The notes beneath the pieces are model-generated. The model worked only from the letters and a program-made list of their open reading frames with translations. It did not search any database and had not been told where the DNA came from. The translations under genes and the position numbers were made by a program. 64,000 nucleotides of DNA from Populus alba (taxonomy: Eukaryota > Streptophyta > Magnoliopsida > Malpighiales > Salicaceae): NCBI RefSeq assembly GCF_005239225.2, contig NC_133284.1:2385770-2449769 (forward strand), given 5' to 3'. This document shows, piece by piece, positions 37,405 through 48,912 of the stretch. Every line of letters begins with the position of its first letter. Within the stretch, counting starts at the first letter, position 1.

Positions 37405-39558
37405 GAAAGAAGAAAGAAGAAGCAGCAATAACAATGTTTGAATGAACAATGTTTCTCCCCGTAAGCTCTAGTGTTTCACAAAGCACTTTCGGTTTTTAAG
37501 AAGAGCATGTTTTTATTTTTAAGAAGACTTTGTTTGTTACTGTAGTGTAGCTATGTTTTTTAAAAACATTATTTTTTTATTTTTAAATTCAATTAAGATA
37601 TTAATGATAAAATAAATTTAAAAAAAAAACATAAAAATATACTATTTTAATGTATTTACAAATAAAAAATATTTTAAAAAACATATTTATAGCTTCGATA
37701 ATATTAACAACTATGGCTTTCAATGATGATAATCTCATAATCATAAAGTATATATAATGAAACTCAAATTCATATATCACAAGTCACTTCTCAAAATGAC
37801 ACCACTACATATTGTTGTTACTATACTTAATTGATACATATTCAGATGTAGGATGCTGTTTTTATTATCCAGGTCAAAGTCTAATCAATATCCACAAAAT
37901 CCATGCATATTCTATAACCTAATGGCATCTGCATCACTGAACATTACCCTCCTTGGAAACAAGTAGTTAAGCGATTAATGTTTGTTGAAAATTTAACATG
38001 CTAGGATTCAGTTGCTCTCAAGATCGACAAATCTCTTTCGACCGAGTTTCATTAAAGTTTATCATGGGATCAACAATAAGATCCGTAAAAGATGTAAAAA
38101 AGGAAACATTTTTTTGTGAAATAAAAACATGGAGAAATAGATAACATCATTAATTCAACTAATATAGGACAGCCTAGGATAGCAAGCAGTTTGATGGCAT
38201 CCAAGAGACGAGGTAAGTTAATAATGGCAGCCATTGATAAAAAGAAGAAACAAAAACCAGGGAGTGGCTAGTATGAACACCTGTGTTTCAGCCATGAGAC
38301 CAAACCAAAAGACTGTAAGTACCAAAGAAGGTGAATTTCCAACACAATCAATGGCTAAAACATTGGTACAGAGGCTAGCCATTCCCTAAAAACAAACACT
38401 CTGCAGAAGGTCACCCAAAAAGAACCTTGCATTACTAAAAGTTGACGTTTGATAATTGAAAGAAAATATAAACCCATTGACGTACTCACACAAAGAGCAA
38501 TAACCAAACCAATTAAAGAGGCAAGCATTAAAAAATGTTCCAAGCATGGACTTTTAAATGTCTTGAGTGATTGCCTTCTAAAGGCCATTCCAATGATCAT
38601 CTCATGATCTGAAAGTTTAGTGAAGCTCAAATTTATATATCACTGTGTTTAAACCTCAAGAGAAACTTCCTGACATGAGGCTCTGATACGCAGTGAATTT
38701 TAAACAAAAAAAAAATGCTTGAGAAATTCAGCATACTCTTTGTAGGATTTTAAAAATATGACCCCCCCCAAAAAAAAAAATTAATAATAATAATAATAAT
38801 AATAATATAGATGAAAATCAAATCAAATAGTAGACCCATCCCTACCTAGAATGAGCATGAAAAAAAATCCGAAAGTCTCAATTGTGATCATTAGCTCTGG
38901 CACAAGCTCCAGCCTCCGGGAGCTGTTGTAAAAGATCTTGTTATAGCCTAGATATGCATATAGAGTGCAAATTATCTAGTAGTATCTTGGTGAGCCAAAG
39001 CAATGGTCCAAACAGTACACACAAATGTGATTCTAAAAAGCAAAAAAGAAAAAAAAAAGCGCTGGAAATTAAAATGTCATAAATCACATCTAAGAATACA
39101 TGCCAATACGTGATCATCTGCTTACTTTTAAAAAGGGTCCAGGAAAACATAACAGCAGAAGTTCATTATCATAAGATGCAGAATGCAAGCAATAAATCCA
39201 CTCTGAACACACTATGATAGAACAATAAGCTCACAATGCCTACAACAAATTCCCTTGTTCACACAACTATGCATGCGGTGTGCAACAGGCAAAATAAACA
39301 AAAATGAAAATGAAATTCATTTAACTTTCAATGGAATATCTAGAGGCCAAATGACGTCCATTCTACAAAAATCCCAATCATAGCTATCAGATTGTCAATG
39401 AACAAGGTTAGGAAAGTCATGAATTGCAAGCATGTGCTACAAAATGTTTTGCATTTATACAGGTCAAGATCTCAGGATACTAACAAAGATGTCTGTGCCA
39501 TTATACACAGTTACAGAAATGTCACATGTAATGATACCATCACTGATCTGGAAGCATT
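36803..39558. other. Intergenic, AT-rich; 3' flank of the minus-strand gene
   Basis: Contains a poly-A tract (about 37367-37395), an AT-rich MITE relic (about 37550-37690) and an (AAT)n microsatellite near 38781-38808. A 91-codon minus-strand ORF at 38355-38630 is hydrophobic in its middle but not recognisable and not called. The last few hundred bases before 39559 probably hold the 3' UTR of the gene that ends there. Confidence 0.45.
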
Positions 39559-42500
39559 TTAGTGAGAAGAGGGTTCTGCATGTCTTCTTACAAACAGCTT
39601 CCCAATATCTTCTGTCACAACATTACTCCTGGAAAAAACATAATTCAAATCATCAACAGCATTTTTATTTTCCTTTTCTTTCGCTTATGATATGATCAAA
39701 ATTGGTGTCTATAAAGTAAAGAATATTGTCAATGAATAACAAGGCACCGAGCAAGCCCTATCAGTAGCAAAAAGACAAGATAAAGCTTAAGAAGCCTCAA
39801 AATCAGGTTTACAAGGAAAATTAATAGCCTAAATTTTTCTGAAGGAAATTGATGAATCAAGTATATCTACACCTCTAGATGCAGCTTTTTGCGTGCACAT
39901 ACATGCATGAGACACGGTCACGTTACTATACAAAACCAAATTGCGAAGGATATGTATAATGCAGCTTTTTGTGTGCACGTGCATGCATGAGACATGGTCA
40001 CATTACTATACAAAACCAAATTGCAAAGGAATGTATACAAAATGCTAACATCTGAATTCCCAGTCCTTTTCAAGGACAAGAAGGAAAAATCACACAGAAT
40101 CATATTCATCTATGTTAGGATACTGGCATGCAAACCCAACAAGATAAAAGAATAAAATAAAAAATGAAACACACAAGAATTTACGTAGTTCATCCAATTA
40201 CGCTACATCCACGAGCAAGTATAGAAGGATTTTACTAAGTAATGTGAGAATTACAACCTCTCTCAAATATAGGACAACAACTAAGAATATCTCTATTACT
40301 AGGAAAAAACACCCCACTTATTCTCTCACAACTTTGTGAGATTACTCTCTCTTCTTCTTCTCTGTATCTTGGTGTGCAAAAATAAGCTTGGAGACATTGC
40401 CTATTTATAGGCAAGAGTGAGGGTACAAAGGCCATAAATCATGGCACCAATCATGCCAACAACTCGTCTCCACCAATTATGCCAACAACTCCACCAATTA
40501 TGTGGATTTAATTAAGTGACTTTATATTCTCTCACTTGAAGACTTTGATGATTTAATCAAGTCTTCACACTTGATTATTTGTGATTCTTCTATCCTTTCT
40601 ATACTTGTCATCTTCATGCTGCTTACGTTTCTGCTAGGCCATAAAAGGATCTGCACTATATATACTTATCAGTGTTGACTGATTTGGTTAAAGCATTTGC
40701 TGGGTTTTTCTTTGTGTGAACCTTCTGAAAATCCACACTTCCATCTTCCACCACTTCGAGAACAAAGTGATACTAAACATTTATATGTTTTGTTCTTGAA
40801 TAAAACGCTGGATTCCTTGCAATATGCAAGGCACTCTGACTATCACAATACAAAAGAATTTTCTCTTGTTTGTGCTCGAGCTCCTCCACAAGTTTCTTCA
40901 TCCATATTGCTTCTTTACAAGCTTGTGTAGCTGCCATATAATCAGTTTCTATTGTAGATAACACTTCAACAATCTGAAGTTTAGAGACCCAGCTCACAGC
41001 TCCTCCTGCAATTATGAACACATAACCTATAGTGGATTTTCTTTTCTCAAGGTCACCAGCAAAACCTGAGTCAACATAACATCTGACGGTAAATTCTGAT
41101 CCTCCATAACATAATACGGTATCTAAGGTACCCTTGATGTATCTCAAGATCCTCTTGATAGTATTCCAATGCTCTTTACCAGGATTTGACATGTATCGAC
41201 TATCTGCTCCCACTACTTGTGTAATGTCTGGTCTTGTACATATCATGACAAACATTAAACTTCTCACTGTTGATGCATACGGTACTCGAGACATCTCCAT
41301 CCTCTCTGTTTCATTGCTAAAGGACATACTTGATGATAATTTGAAATTAATAGAAAGTGGGGTGGAAATTGGCTTACAATCTTGCATGTTGAAGCTTCGC
41401 AAGATTTTCTTCAAATAATTCTTGTGAGAAAGCCGAATCTTCCTCTTACTTTTTCAAATAATTTGAAGTGTGGATTTTCAGAAGGTTCACACAAAAAAAA
41501 AACCCAGCAAATGCTTTAACCAAATCAGTCAACACTGGTAAGTATATATGGTGTAGATCCTCTTATGGCCTAGGAGAAACGTAAACAGCATGAAGACGGC
41601 AAGTATAGAAAGGATAGAAGAATCACAGATGATCAAGTGTGAAGACTTGATTAAATCATCAAAGTCTTCAAGTGGGAGAATGTAAAATCACTTAATTAAA
41701 TCCACATAATTGGTGTAGTTGTTGGCATAATTGGTGGAGACGAGTTGTTGGAATCATTAGTGTCATGATTTATGGCCTTTGTCCCCTCACTCTTGCCTAT
41801 AAATAGGCAATGTCTCCAAGCTTATTTTGCACACCAAGATAGAGAGAAGAAGAAGAGAGAGCAATCCCACAAAGTTATGAGGTATTTATGAGAGAGTGGA
41901 GTTTTTTCTCTTAGGGTGTCTTTGTATTTCCGGGAAACCAGTTTTCAAATTTTCTTGTGTTTGTTTGTCATTAGAAAAGTTGATCAACGAAAAACACTTT
42001 CCTGTCAAAGGAAAATTTGGCTTGATTTCCAGGAAAGTGTTTTCCTTTTATTTTGGGCGGAAAACACTTTCTAGAAGTTGTGAAAAATTTTAAAAATATC
42101 ATATTATTTGTTGATTATGTCAAATTTAGTCCTCAAACTTTTGATTGCTATATATTTTGTTTGAATTTTTAAAAAAAAATCCATCCATTAAAATTTGATT
42201 TAATTTGATTTTTATATTAACTTTGATTCTTATTTTTATGATTGTTATTTACTTTTCTCTTATTATTTTTTAAATTAAAATTTTTTATCTATCAAAATTT
42301 GGTCCTCATTATTTTTATTGTTACTTATTTTATTTAAAATAATTTACGAAATTTTAATTATTATTATTTTAATTTCATCATTTTTTTTAATTTTTTTTAT
42401 CTGTTAGATTTGATCTCTATTATTTTGATTATTATTTATTTTATTTCAGATAATTTATGAAATTAGATTTTTTTCAATTCCATTATCATTCAACTTTTTA

Positions 42501-44060
42501 ATTTGTAAGATTTGTTCCTTATTATTTTAATAAATTTTAAGAAAAAAAAAAACACTAATAAGTTATTTTTCCAGCTCATTTTTCATAACATAACCAAACA
42601 CTGGAAAATATTTTTCAACTTACTTTCTATGACACTACCAAACATCAGAAAATAATTTACTTTCCCGAAAACCACTTTTCATGAAAACCACTTTCCAAAA
42701 GAAAACTATTTTCCTACAAACAAGCGGGCCTTAGTAATAGAGATTCTTAGTTGTTCTCTATACTTGAGAGAGGTTGTTATTCTCCACATTACTTAGTAAA
42801 ATCCTTCTATACTTGCCCGTGACTTAGTCTAATTGGGTGAATCACGTAAATTCTTATGTGTCTCATTTCTCATTTTATCATATCCCTTGCTTTTTGTCTT
42901 GTCGGGTTTGCATGCCAGTATCCTAACAGTCTATGCACTAAATAGTAAGCTCAAATGTCATACCTCCATAAAAAAAAAATAATAAATAAATAAAATTAAG
43001 TCAAACAGCCATCAGTCCGGTAGTTTCAATCCCAGGACAGAGCAATTCCATAATATGGTAGCACACATTAATGGCACATTACTCTCTACATCGAAGGTCA
43101 TATACGAGGCTGCTGTTTCCTAATCTTACAGCCAAATACTCAAGTGAGTTGGGAACACTGTATCAATCAGCTGCTCTTGCAAACGCTGCGTTCTAGAGAA
43201 CTATTAGGTTCTACCTCAAGTGCAAATATAGTAAAACAACCAACCACATTGGTTAAACTCATAACTCTAGCTCAACTTCCACACACTACATCTTTCCACA
43301 GCTTAAATTTCACCCAACAACCTTAATCCCACCTCCATAAATAACCTTAAAACATTAAAATGTCTCCAACTAACAATGATTCATACTCTAATTCAACAAC
43401 CCAATCATTAAAACACGAAGCAAAACCAACTATTTTAAGTTCCACTATTAACTAACGGAAAGCAGCAAAAGGGCAAATCTTATATAAGATTTATACCAGA
43501 GAGTCCATAAAAATAACTAAAAATCTCACCTTCCTTTAAGCTGAGGAGGAACTAACAAACCCCCACCAGTATCTGGAACATTCTTGTTAGCAACCAAATT
43601 CCCTCTTGCCACTTTCCCACTCCGCGAAGACCCCGCATTTAATTCTCTCTTTCGCGACGCGTTCTCTGCCATTGCTGCTGAAACTCGCAACGCATGATCA
43701 CTTCCACTTCCATCTAACCCAACTGTTGGCGTATTCAATAGCATTGAAGCATCTGGAAGCTTCGATATCGAAGGAAGAAGACTTGGCCCTGCTACTTGTG
43801 GCCTCGACAATGACAACCCAGATGACCTGAAACAAAAATAAAGGTAAGACTTTAAATCATGAAGTGAAAAACCCATGATTCAAAATCTCTTCTTTTGTCT
43901 GAAATTTAAAGACTTACAGTTTGTTTTGTGGCTTTGTAACTTGTGGTTCGTTTTGAGGTTTTGGTTCTTCTTCTTCTTCTTCTTCTTCTTCTTCTTCTTC
44001 TTCTTCTATGTTGTCTGTAGCATCCTCGTCCGAGGAAGAAGCGTAGTCAACCAAAGACAT
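39559..44060 (-). CDS. Conserved plant protein of unknown function (169 aa)
   Basis: Exons on the minus strand: 44060-43918, 43826-43530, 39628-39559 (510 nt). The protein starts MSLVDYASSSDEDA, has an acidic run of about 14 Glu encoded by a GAA/TTC repeat (about 43966-44005), a Ser/Pro-rich middle (RPQVAGPSLLPSISKLPDAS), a basic segment (ENASRKRELN, KVARGN), and GGGLLVPPQLKGR joined to a last exon reading SNVVTEDIGKLFVRRHAEPS then TAA. I recall such tails in uncharacterised plant proteins but know no function; charge pattern suggests a nuclear protein. An in-frame ATG at 44147 would add 29 mostly basic residues. Phase matches at both junctions. The 3.9-kb last intron (43529-39629) contains the palindromic copia element and two tandem 80-bp repeats. 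Confidence 0.8.
39881..40040. repeat. 80-bp tandem duplication
   Basis: The unit beginning GCAGCTTTTTG at 39881 recurs at 39961 with only a few substitutions across GTGCACRTRCATGCATGAGA and the TTACTATACAAAACCAAATT that follows. It lies in the last intron of the unknown-function gene, just outside the copia element. Confidence 0.9.
40773..41446 (-). pseudogene. Copia pol fragment (end of RT plus RNase H)
   Basis: The frame begins near KRKIRLSHKNYLKKILRSFN, a typical end of the copia reverse transcriptase, continues through TRPDITQVVGADSRYMSNPG and carries the RNase H hallmarks (YVDSGFAGD, STIETDYMAATQA with the E residue, YCDSQSALHIARNP). It shifts frame before the final VDFQKVHTKKNPANALTKS segment, which lies at about 40760-40690. 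Non-functional without the remainder of the polyprotein. Confidence 0.85.
41914..42730. mobile_element. PIF/Harbinger-like MITE nested in the right LTR
   Basis: An 817-bp insertion interrupts the right LTR; the left LTR lacks it, which fixes its limits. It is flanked by TTA at 41911-41913 and 42731-42733. The ends are imperfect inverted repeats (GGGTGTCTTTGTATTTCC on the left; GGCCCGCTTGTTTGTAGG as reverse complement on the right), with GGAAAGTGTTTTCC-like motifs inside each end. The interior is AT-rich with no transposase. Confidence 0.8.
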
Positions 44061-45503
44061 CTTCTGATTCTCTCTCGGTTTCTGTCTATCTCTCCTTGAT
44101 CTTAGAAACTGCTGTTTGGATCTCCTTTTCTTGTTTATGCTCATCAAGCCTCGGCCAGTGGCTGAAGAATCCAGACCTAAAGCTAATGACCCTGCATGCC
44201 TAATATCAGTGGGCTTTCAATCATCGAATGGTTCTTTGGACCCATATCGATAAATTCAGCTAAAACCCTAACCAGCCCTATCAATTCCTAATAGATTAAG
44301 AGTATATTTGCCAATGTAGTTATAGTTATTTTTTAAATAATTTTTTATATTAAAATATATTTTAATAATTTTTTTATTATTTTTTTAAATTTATATTAGC
44401 ATACATTAAAATAATTTGAAAATATAAAAATATATTAATTTAAAATTAATAAAAATTTTAAAAATTTTAAATTTTTTTTAAAAAATTTTAAAATACAAAA
44501 ACAAACAATTAAAACACTTTTATTTCCTGGATGAGTGTCAAAATTCCTTCTTAGATTGCTAAATAGTCAATACCAGTAAGTAGAAAGGATCTTTCCCATG
44601 GGAAATAAGTGTTACATGGATATTAATTTCCATTAAAAGAAACTTATATTACATGGAGATGATCTAATTTTTTAAAAAAAAAATTAACTATAATCCAATT
44701 TTAAATTAAATTAAATTAAATAAAAAAAATAAACCAACCGGTTTAGTTTATTTTTAAATTTGTTAAAATCAGATAAGTTTAATTTTAATTGATTAAATAT
44801 ATTTTGACAAGCTTCGGTTTAATGGGTTTTTAATTCCTAGTGAGCTTGAATTTTATATATATATATTCAGTTTCTAAAATCTAAAACCAAAACCAATTTG
44901 AATCATTTAAAAAAAATTTATACTAAATTTATCTATTTTTTATTCAATTAATTTCAAATTAATTTTTATATATATTTCAAATAATTCATTATATATTTTT
45001 TTTACTTCCCCATGTATAAAAGCAATTTGTGTGTTTAGTATAATAGAAGATGCTTTTTATTTAAAAATATATTAAAATATTTTTTTTTATTTTTAATATC
45101 AAGATATAAAAACTATTAAAAAATATCAATATGATAATTTTAAATGCATCCAATCAGTATATAAGCCATGTAATTTAGCAAGTTAGATATGAATGACTTA
45201 AAAGATTTTTTTTTTTTTTATGATGACATAACGCAAAGATTTCTTAGTCAAACAAGCATCTCACAGAGTCTTGAGAAATCAAATGCAACAAGTCTTTGTT
45301 CACTGTCATCAACGAAGTCAGAATTCAACAAAATGAGGGAATTGATACAACATTACATAAGTTAACAACTCTAATACACAGAACACAACCTTCTCATCCT
45401 AAGAATTTAGCTACTAAGCTGAGGAACTAGCTAGTGGAATCCAACTTGTTACTTATAGGTCGACTGAGGAGTGACAAAAAAGCATAAGAGAGGAGGCAAG
45501 CTG
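44061..45503. other. Spacer between unknown gene and GPDH
   Basis: Near 44061-44250 lie the probable 5' UTR and promoter of the minus-strand gene. About 44300-44520 is an AT-rich MITE relic. 44600-45200 is AT-rich without coding signal. About 45200-45503 probably holds the 3' UTR of the GPDH gene. Confidence 0.5.
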
Positions 45504-48269
45504 TCAAGGTTTCTGACCAAGGAGTGCTGGTCTATAGAAAACATGGGTTTGCGCAATCTCGATGCGATCTCTTGGGTCGTTCATTGTTTCATCCCTTAGT
45601 GCTTGAAGAATGGCCTGCACTGTGAACTCCCTGAATGTTCAAGCACATGAAAAGTATCAGAATGCATAATGAAACACATGGATCCAGACAAATGGTGAGC
45701 ATCCAAGTACTGCAATTCCAAGTGCAAGTGTGAAGACGAACCGTGTACAATTATAGAACAAAGCCTCACATACCTTGTTATAAGTATTCTATACAGCATC
45801 TTCAATATGGGGCATAGCTCAACTGGAGCAACAGGTTTGTTTTTGTCAGGATGTAGGAGGCTTATGGAGGACTGACTTAGCAGCTCGTAAAATGCTTTCA
45901 CTGCTGAAACACCCTGCAAATCAAAAGGGTGGGCTTAACACGCTGATCTACAAGAAAGTAAGAAATATAAAAGGTGGATCTGATTGTGCAAGGTTAAAAC
46001 CAAATAATACACTGCTGAAAGGACAAAATCGACTGTGGACAACATTGCTGATGTCGAGAAATGACTAGCAAAAGCAATAAACATCTCAAGCGAACCAGTT
46101 GATTTTGTACGGGGGCATATTTTTTATGATCACAAGCACTGAAGCCACAAAGTTATTTTTAGCTCCGGTTTAAAACTGATGATAGTTTTCAAATTCAATT
46201 TGTAGTAAAACTGATGATAGTTTTCAAATCAATTTGTAGTGGGTCAACAGTCTCCGAGTAATGGAGGTATCATCACTCAGATATTCTCCCTCCCCTACAA
46301 ACCACAAATTTGTAAATGCAAGTTAAGAAGCGTCTATTATAATCCTCTCATATTATGTATTGGATGACTATATCATGCATAGATTTCAATCAAATTGGCG
46401 GTTCTGAATTTGCACCTACTGGAGCATGCTATCCAGTAAATATAAAAAACACATGGATCTTTAAAATGGTGATAAAAAATAATTGACCAGTTAAGTTTCC
46501 TCAGAAAAAATTCTGTTGCAGACAACTTCTAATATGATGCAAGTCCAATAAGCTTGAGAATCTTCATTGACCATGTCTATGAGTAGCAAAGATTACCTGA
46601 ATCATTCCTTTGCCCTTGATGCTGTCTCCCATTTCAAGACTCAGCTCCCCCTTGGCCAACTTTTGACCATACCATGCATTACGACCTTTCAGTAAGGTTA
46701 CATAAGTGTCTGCTAACAAGGGGCCAGCAAGTTTTTCTGGTTCTTCGGTCAACAAATGTGTAATAAATATCATCTCTGATGTGCAGTGGGCAAAGTACAC
46801 TGATTTACTGGTTGCACTCTCATTGGTCAGAGCTGCTACCATTCCTATAGAATCAAAATCAAGAGTTAAATTTTCAGATTGAAGACTCAAAATCAAAGAG
46901 GAAGCAGGTGCATATAAACAAACTAATGCTTTAAGATAACACGAATGGTGGATCTAAACACTATGCCTGGCTTAATAATTACAATGATAAAACAGTCAAG
47001 TTCTTGAGTTGATTTTATGCGACAAAAACCATTACCACATGAAAAATGTCTAAATTCATTGGTGATTTAGATTCATTTCATATGGAAACTTCAAGATGCA
47101 TGAAGCAATGTACACCAGAAAGCTGATATAAAAGTACTTTCTGGCATGATAAATTATGTGTCATTGAGAACATACAGATCCTTGATGCCAATCATTACTT
47201 AATTGTTGAGCATGGAGCTCAAGCATCAACTACTTGAGATATGAATAATATCATCTAATAGTGTTACAATATCGGAATTAAGAGTTAATGAAATTAAGGC
47301 TTACCAGCTCCAATTGCATAGACATTTTTTAAACCACCCATAACTTCATGAGTAACGAGATCACCATTATCCCACACTACAAAGTGTGGCTGCCTCAAAA
47401 ATTTTGCCAACGGTTTCCTCCACTTTTCTGCTCCACAAATCCGAGCATTAGCATATTCCTTATTGTAAATCTCTGACGCGATATTAGGTCCTCCGAGATA
47501 GAGAATGTTTTCCATCGGAACTCCAGCTGCAAAGCACAATGTCAACAATTATGATGTGTGAAAGGTTGGCATTAAATAAAGAACTATCGCACGATTACTA
47601 GGGGAAAAAACTAAGAGAAGTAATCTTACTTGCACGGTTGATCATTTGGGTGGGGGTTATTATGCGTGGCTCTGGCTCCAACTCAGCCTCTACACCTTTT
47701 GCCAAAGAGATGATAATTGGCATTGTAATCCTCTCCTTCCAATACCTACTAATTTCCTCGAATACTTCACGGGTTTCAGTTGATGGCAATCCATTAATAA
47801 CAATATCAGCATCCCAAACAGCCTCCTGTAAATTGGTCACAACCTTCAAAGGGCAAAGTGGGGTGTCTATCATATTCAAGCAAAATCCATCTTTTAAAAT
47901 CACATCTGCATGTAAAATCCTATCACCTAATCTTGCCTCAACATACTTTAAATAAGCACAACGTCTAATTAATCTCCTTAGCACATCTTCCCTTGAATTG
48001 ATAACTTCAAATAAGTGCTCAGCCGTGGCCCTGTCAACCGATCTACCAGGCCTCCTCCATATCCTTATCAGAACCTTATCTCTCAGATGACCATAACTCT
48101 CTTGCAATAAGGCAGTAAACACACTACCCCAAGCACCAGCCCCAATGCCAACAATCCTCAACGGATCACCTTCTGCTTTGCCTATCAGAGCACGAAGCTC
48201 ATCAAGCTTCTCTTCCAAAACCCCATTTAAGTTCTGAACCGACCCATTTGAATGCACAACGTGATTCAT
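45504..48269 (-). CDS. GPDHC1: NAD-dependent glycerol-3-phosphate dehydrogenase, cytosolic (458 aa)
   Basis: Interconverts dihydroxyacetone phosphate and glycerol-3-phosphate with NADH, feeding glycerolipid synthesis and the G3P shuttle. Exons on the minus strand: 48269-47630, 47526-47305, 46844-46597, 45913-45774, 45630-45504 (1377 nt). The Rossmann fold shows [11 protein letters not shown] near residues 41-51. Other family blocks are [49 protein letters not shown], the catalytic-region motif [14 protein letters not shown] with its lysine, and [17 protein letters not shown]. The C terminus ends [20 protein letters not shown]. The start is the first ATG of the open frame (MNHVVHS); upstream codons begin only at TTG, and no transit peptide is seen, consistent with the Arabidopsis GPDHC1 class. 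Confidence 0.95.
46171..46240. repeat. 35-bp tandem duplication in a GPDH intron
   Basis: TAAAACTGATGATAGTTTTC with its continuation CAATTTGTAGT occurs at 46171 and again at 46206, differing by a small deletion. It lies in the third coding intron of the GPDH gene. Confidence 0.85.
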
Positions 48270-48695
48270 TTCTTCTGTAATTTCAACTATTCCCCCCTCT
48301 CCTTCAATTATTATAAGCTTCAAGAACTTCAATAAACCAATAAATGAAAGAATACAGCAACTAATACTAATACCACCACAAAAACCTTTCTTGGTGATCT
48401 ATCCTAAGCTTCAAATGCAAAATTCTAGTCTTTAATTCACTGATTCTGAAGAAACTAAATTTTCAATGGATTTTGAAACAATCTAATTTTAATTGATAAA
48501 TGGGTTCCATCCCTCAAGCAACTATAAAAGCTCAAATCGGCAAATAACCCTAACAACCACAATTTTATAGGTGGGCTTTGTTGGCTAAATCAAGACAATT
48601 CTTTCAGGCCCCCACTGACCATCTATAACACGACAGAACAAGATGCAAAATGGTTTTCGCCACACGAGATTTTTATGGCATAAGCAACATCTATC
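48270..48695 (-). promoter_or_regulatory. 5' leader / promoter of GPDH
   Basis: Sequence upstream of the GPDH ATG. It probably contains the 5' UTR, perhaps with an intron reaching into the SINE-bearing region beyond 48695. The transcription start cannot be placed. Confidence 0.35.
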
Positions 48696-48713
48696 AAGAA
48701 AGCCGACATTAGA

Positions 48714-48879
48714 CACTTGAGGGCTTAGCTGCTGTGGTAAACTGCAAGTTCAATCCTTGCGAACGTCCCGGGTTCGAACCTCAAAGAGTACCCCTGTCAC
48801 CCCCGTGGTGTCTTACCTGTTCACTGGGCTTGCAGGATGTTCAGTGGGCCTCGCGCAAGCTGGCCCGGACACCGTTTAT

Positions 48880-48908
<29 letters not shown>
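48714..48908 (+). mobile_element. tRNA-derived SINE with 18-bp TSD
   Basis: Flanked by identical 18-mers AAGAAAGCCGACATTAGA at 48696-48713 and 48909-48926. The head has a pol III box B, GGTTCGAACC (48771-48780), with a box A-like stretch (GGCTTAGCTGCTGTGGTAA) about 45 bases upstream. The body contains TGTTCACTGGGCTTGCAGGA and GCGCAAGCTGGCCCGGACAC and ends in a long A tail (about 48880-48910). Structure, tail and TSD define a SINE. It lacks about 18 bases present in the copy at 49415. Inserted opposite to the GPDH gene, in its upstream region. Confidence 0.92.

Positions 48909-48912
<4 letters not shown>

Larger units (their letters stand above)
40113..42928. mobile_element. Palindromic Ty1/copia element with inverted LTRs
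   Basis: The left arm is on the minus strand: the C-terminal part of a copia polyprotein (about 41446-40690), including the RNase H region (YVDSGFAGDLEKRKSTIGYV, SVDFQKVHTK), then a purine tract and an LTR of 414 bp (40526-40113) ending CCTAACA. The right arm is on the plus strand: only the pol tail (from about 41465), the same purine tract and an LTR (41681-42928, 428 bp without its inserted MITE) also ending CCTAACA. Thus both outer ends are LTR 3' (U5) ends. The flanks are ATCTA (40108-40112) and GTCTA (42929-42933), a 4/5 match to a copia-type 5-bp duplication. gag, protease, integrase and most of the reverse transcriptase are missing, and the pol frame is broken downstream of 40773. Defective copy. 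Confidence 0.85.

Noticed and set aside
38355..38630. 91-codon minus-strand ORF with a hydrophobic centre
   Set aside because: No recognisable family, no supporting exon context, and AT-rich surroundings.
40690..41446. A functional host gene for the copia-like ORF
   Set aside because: Only the polyprotein end is present, the frame is broken, and an LTR follows directly.
48757..48790. Possible tRNA gene (box B GGTTCGAACC)
   Set aside because: The cloverleaf does not continue; the body, A tail and flanking target duplications identify a tRNA-derived SINE.
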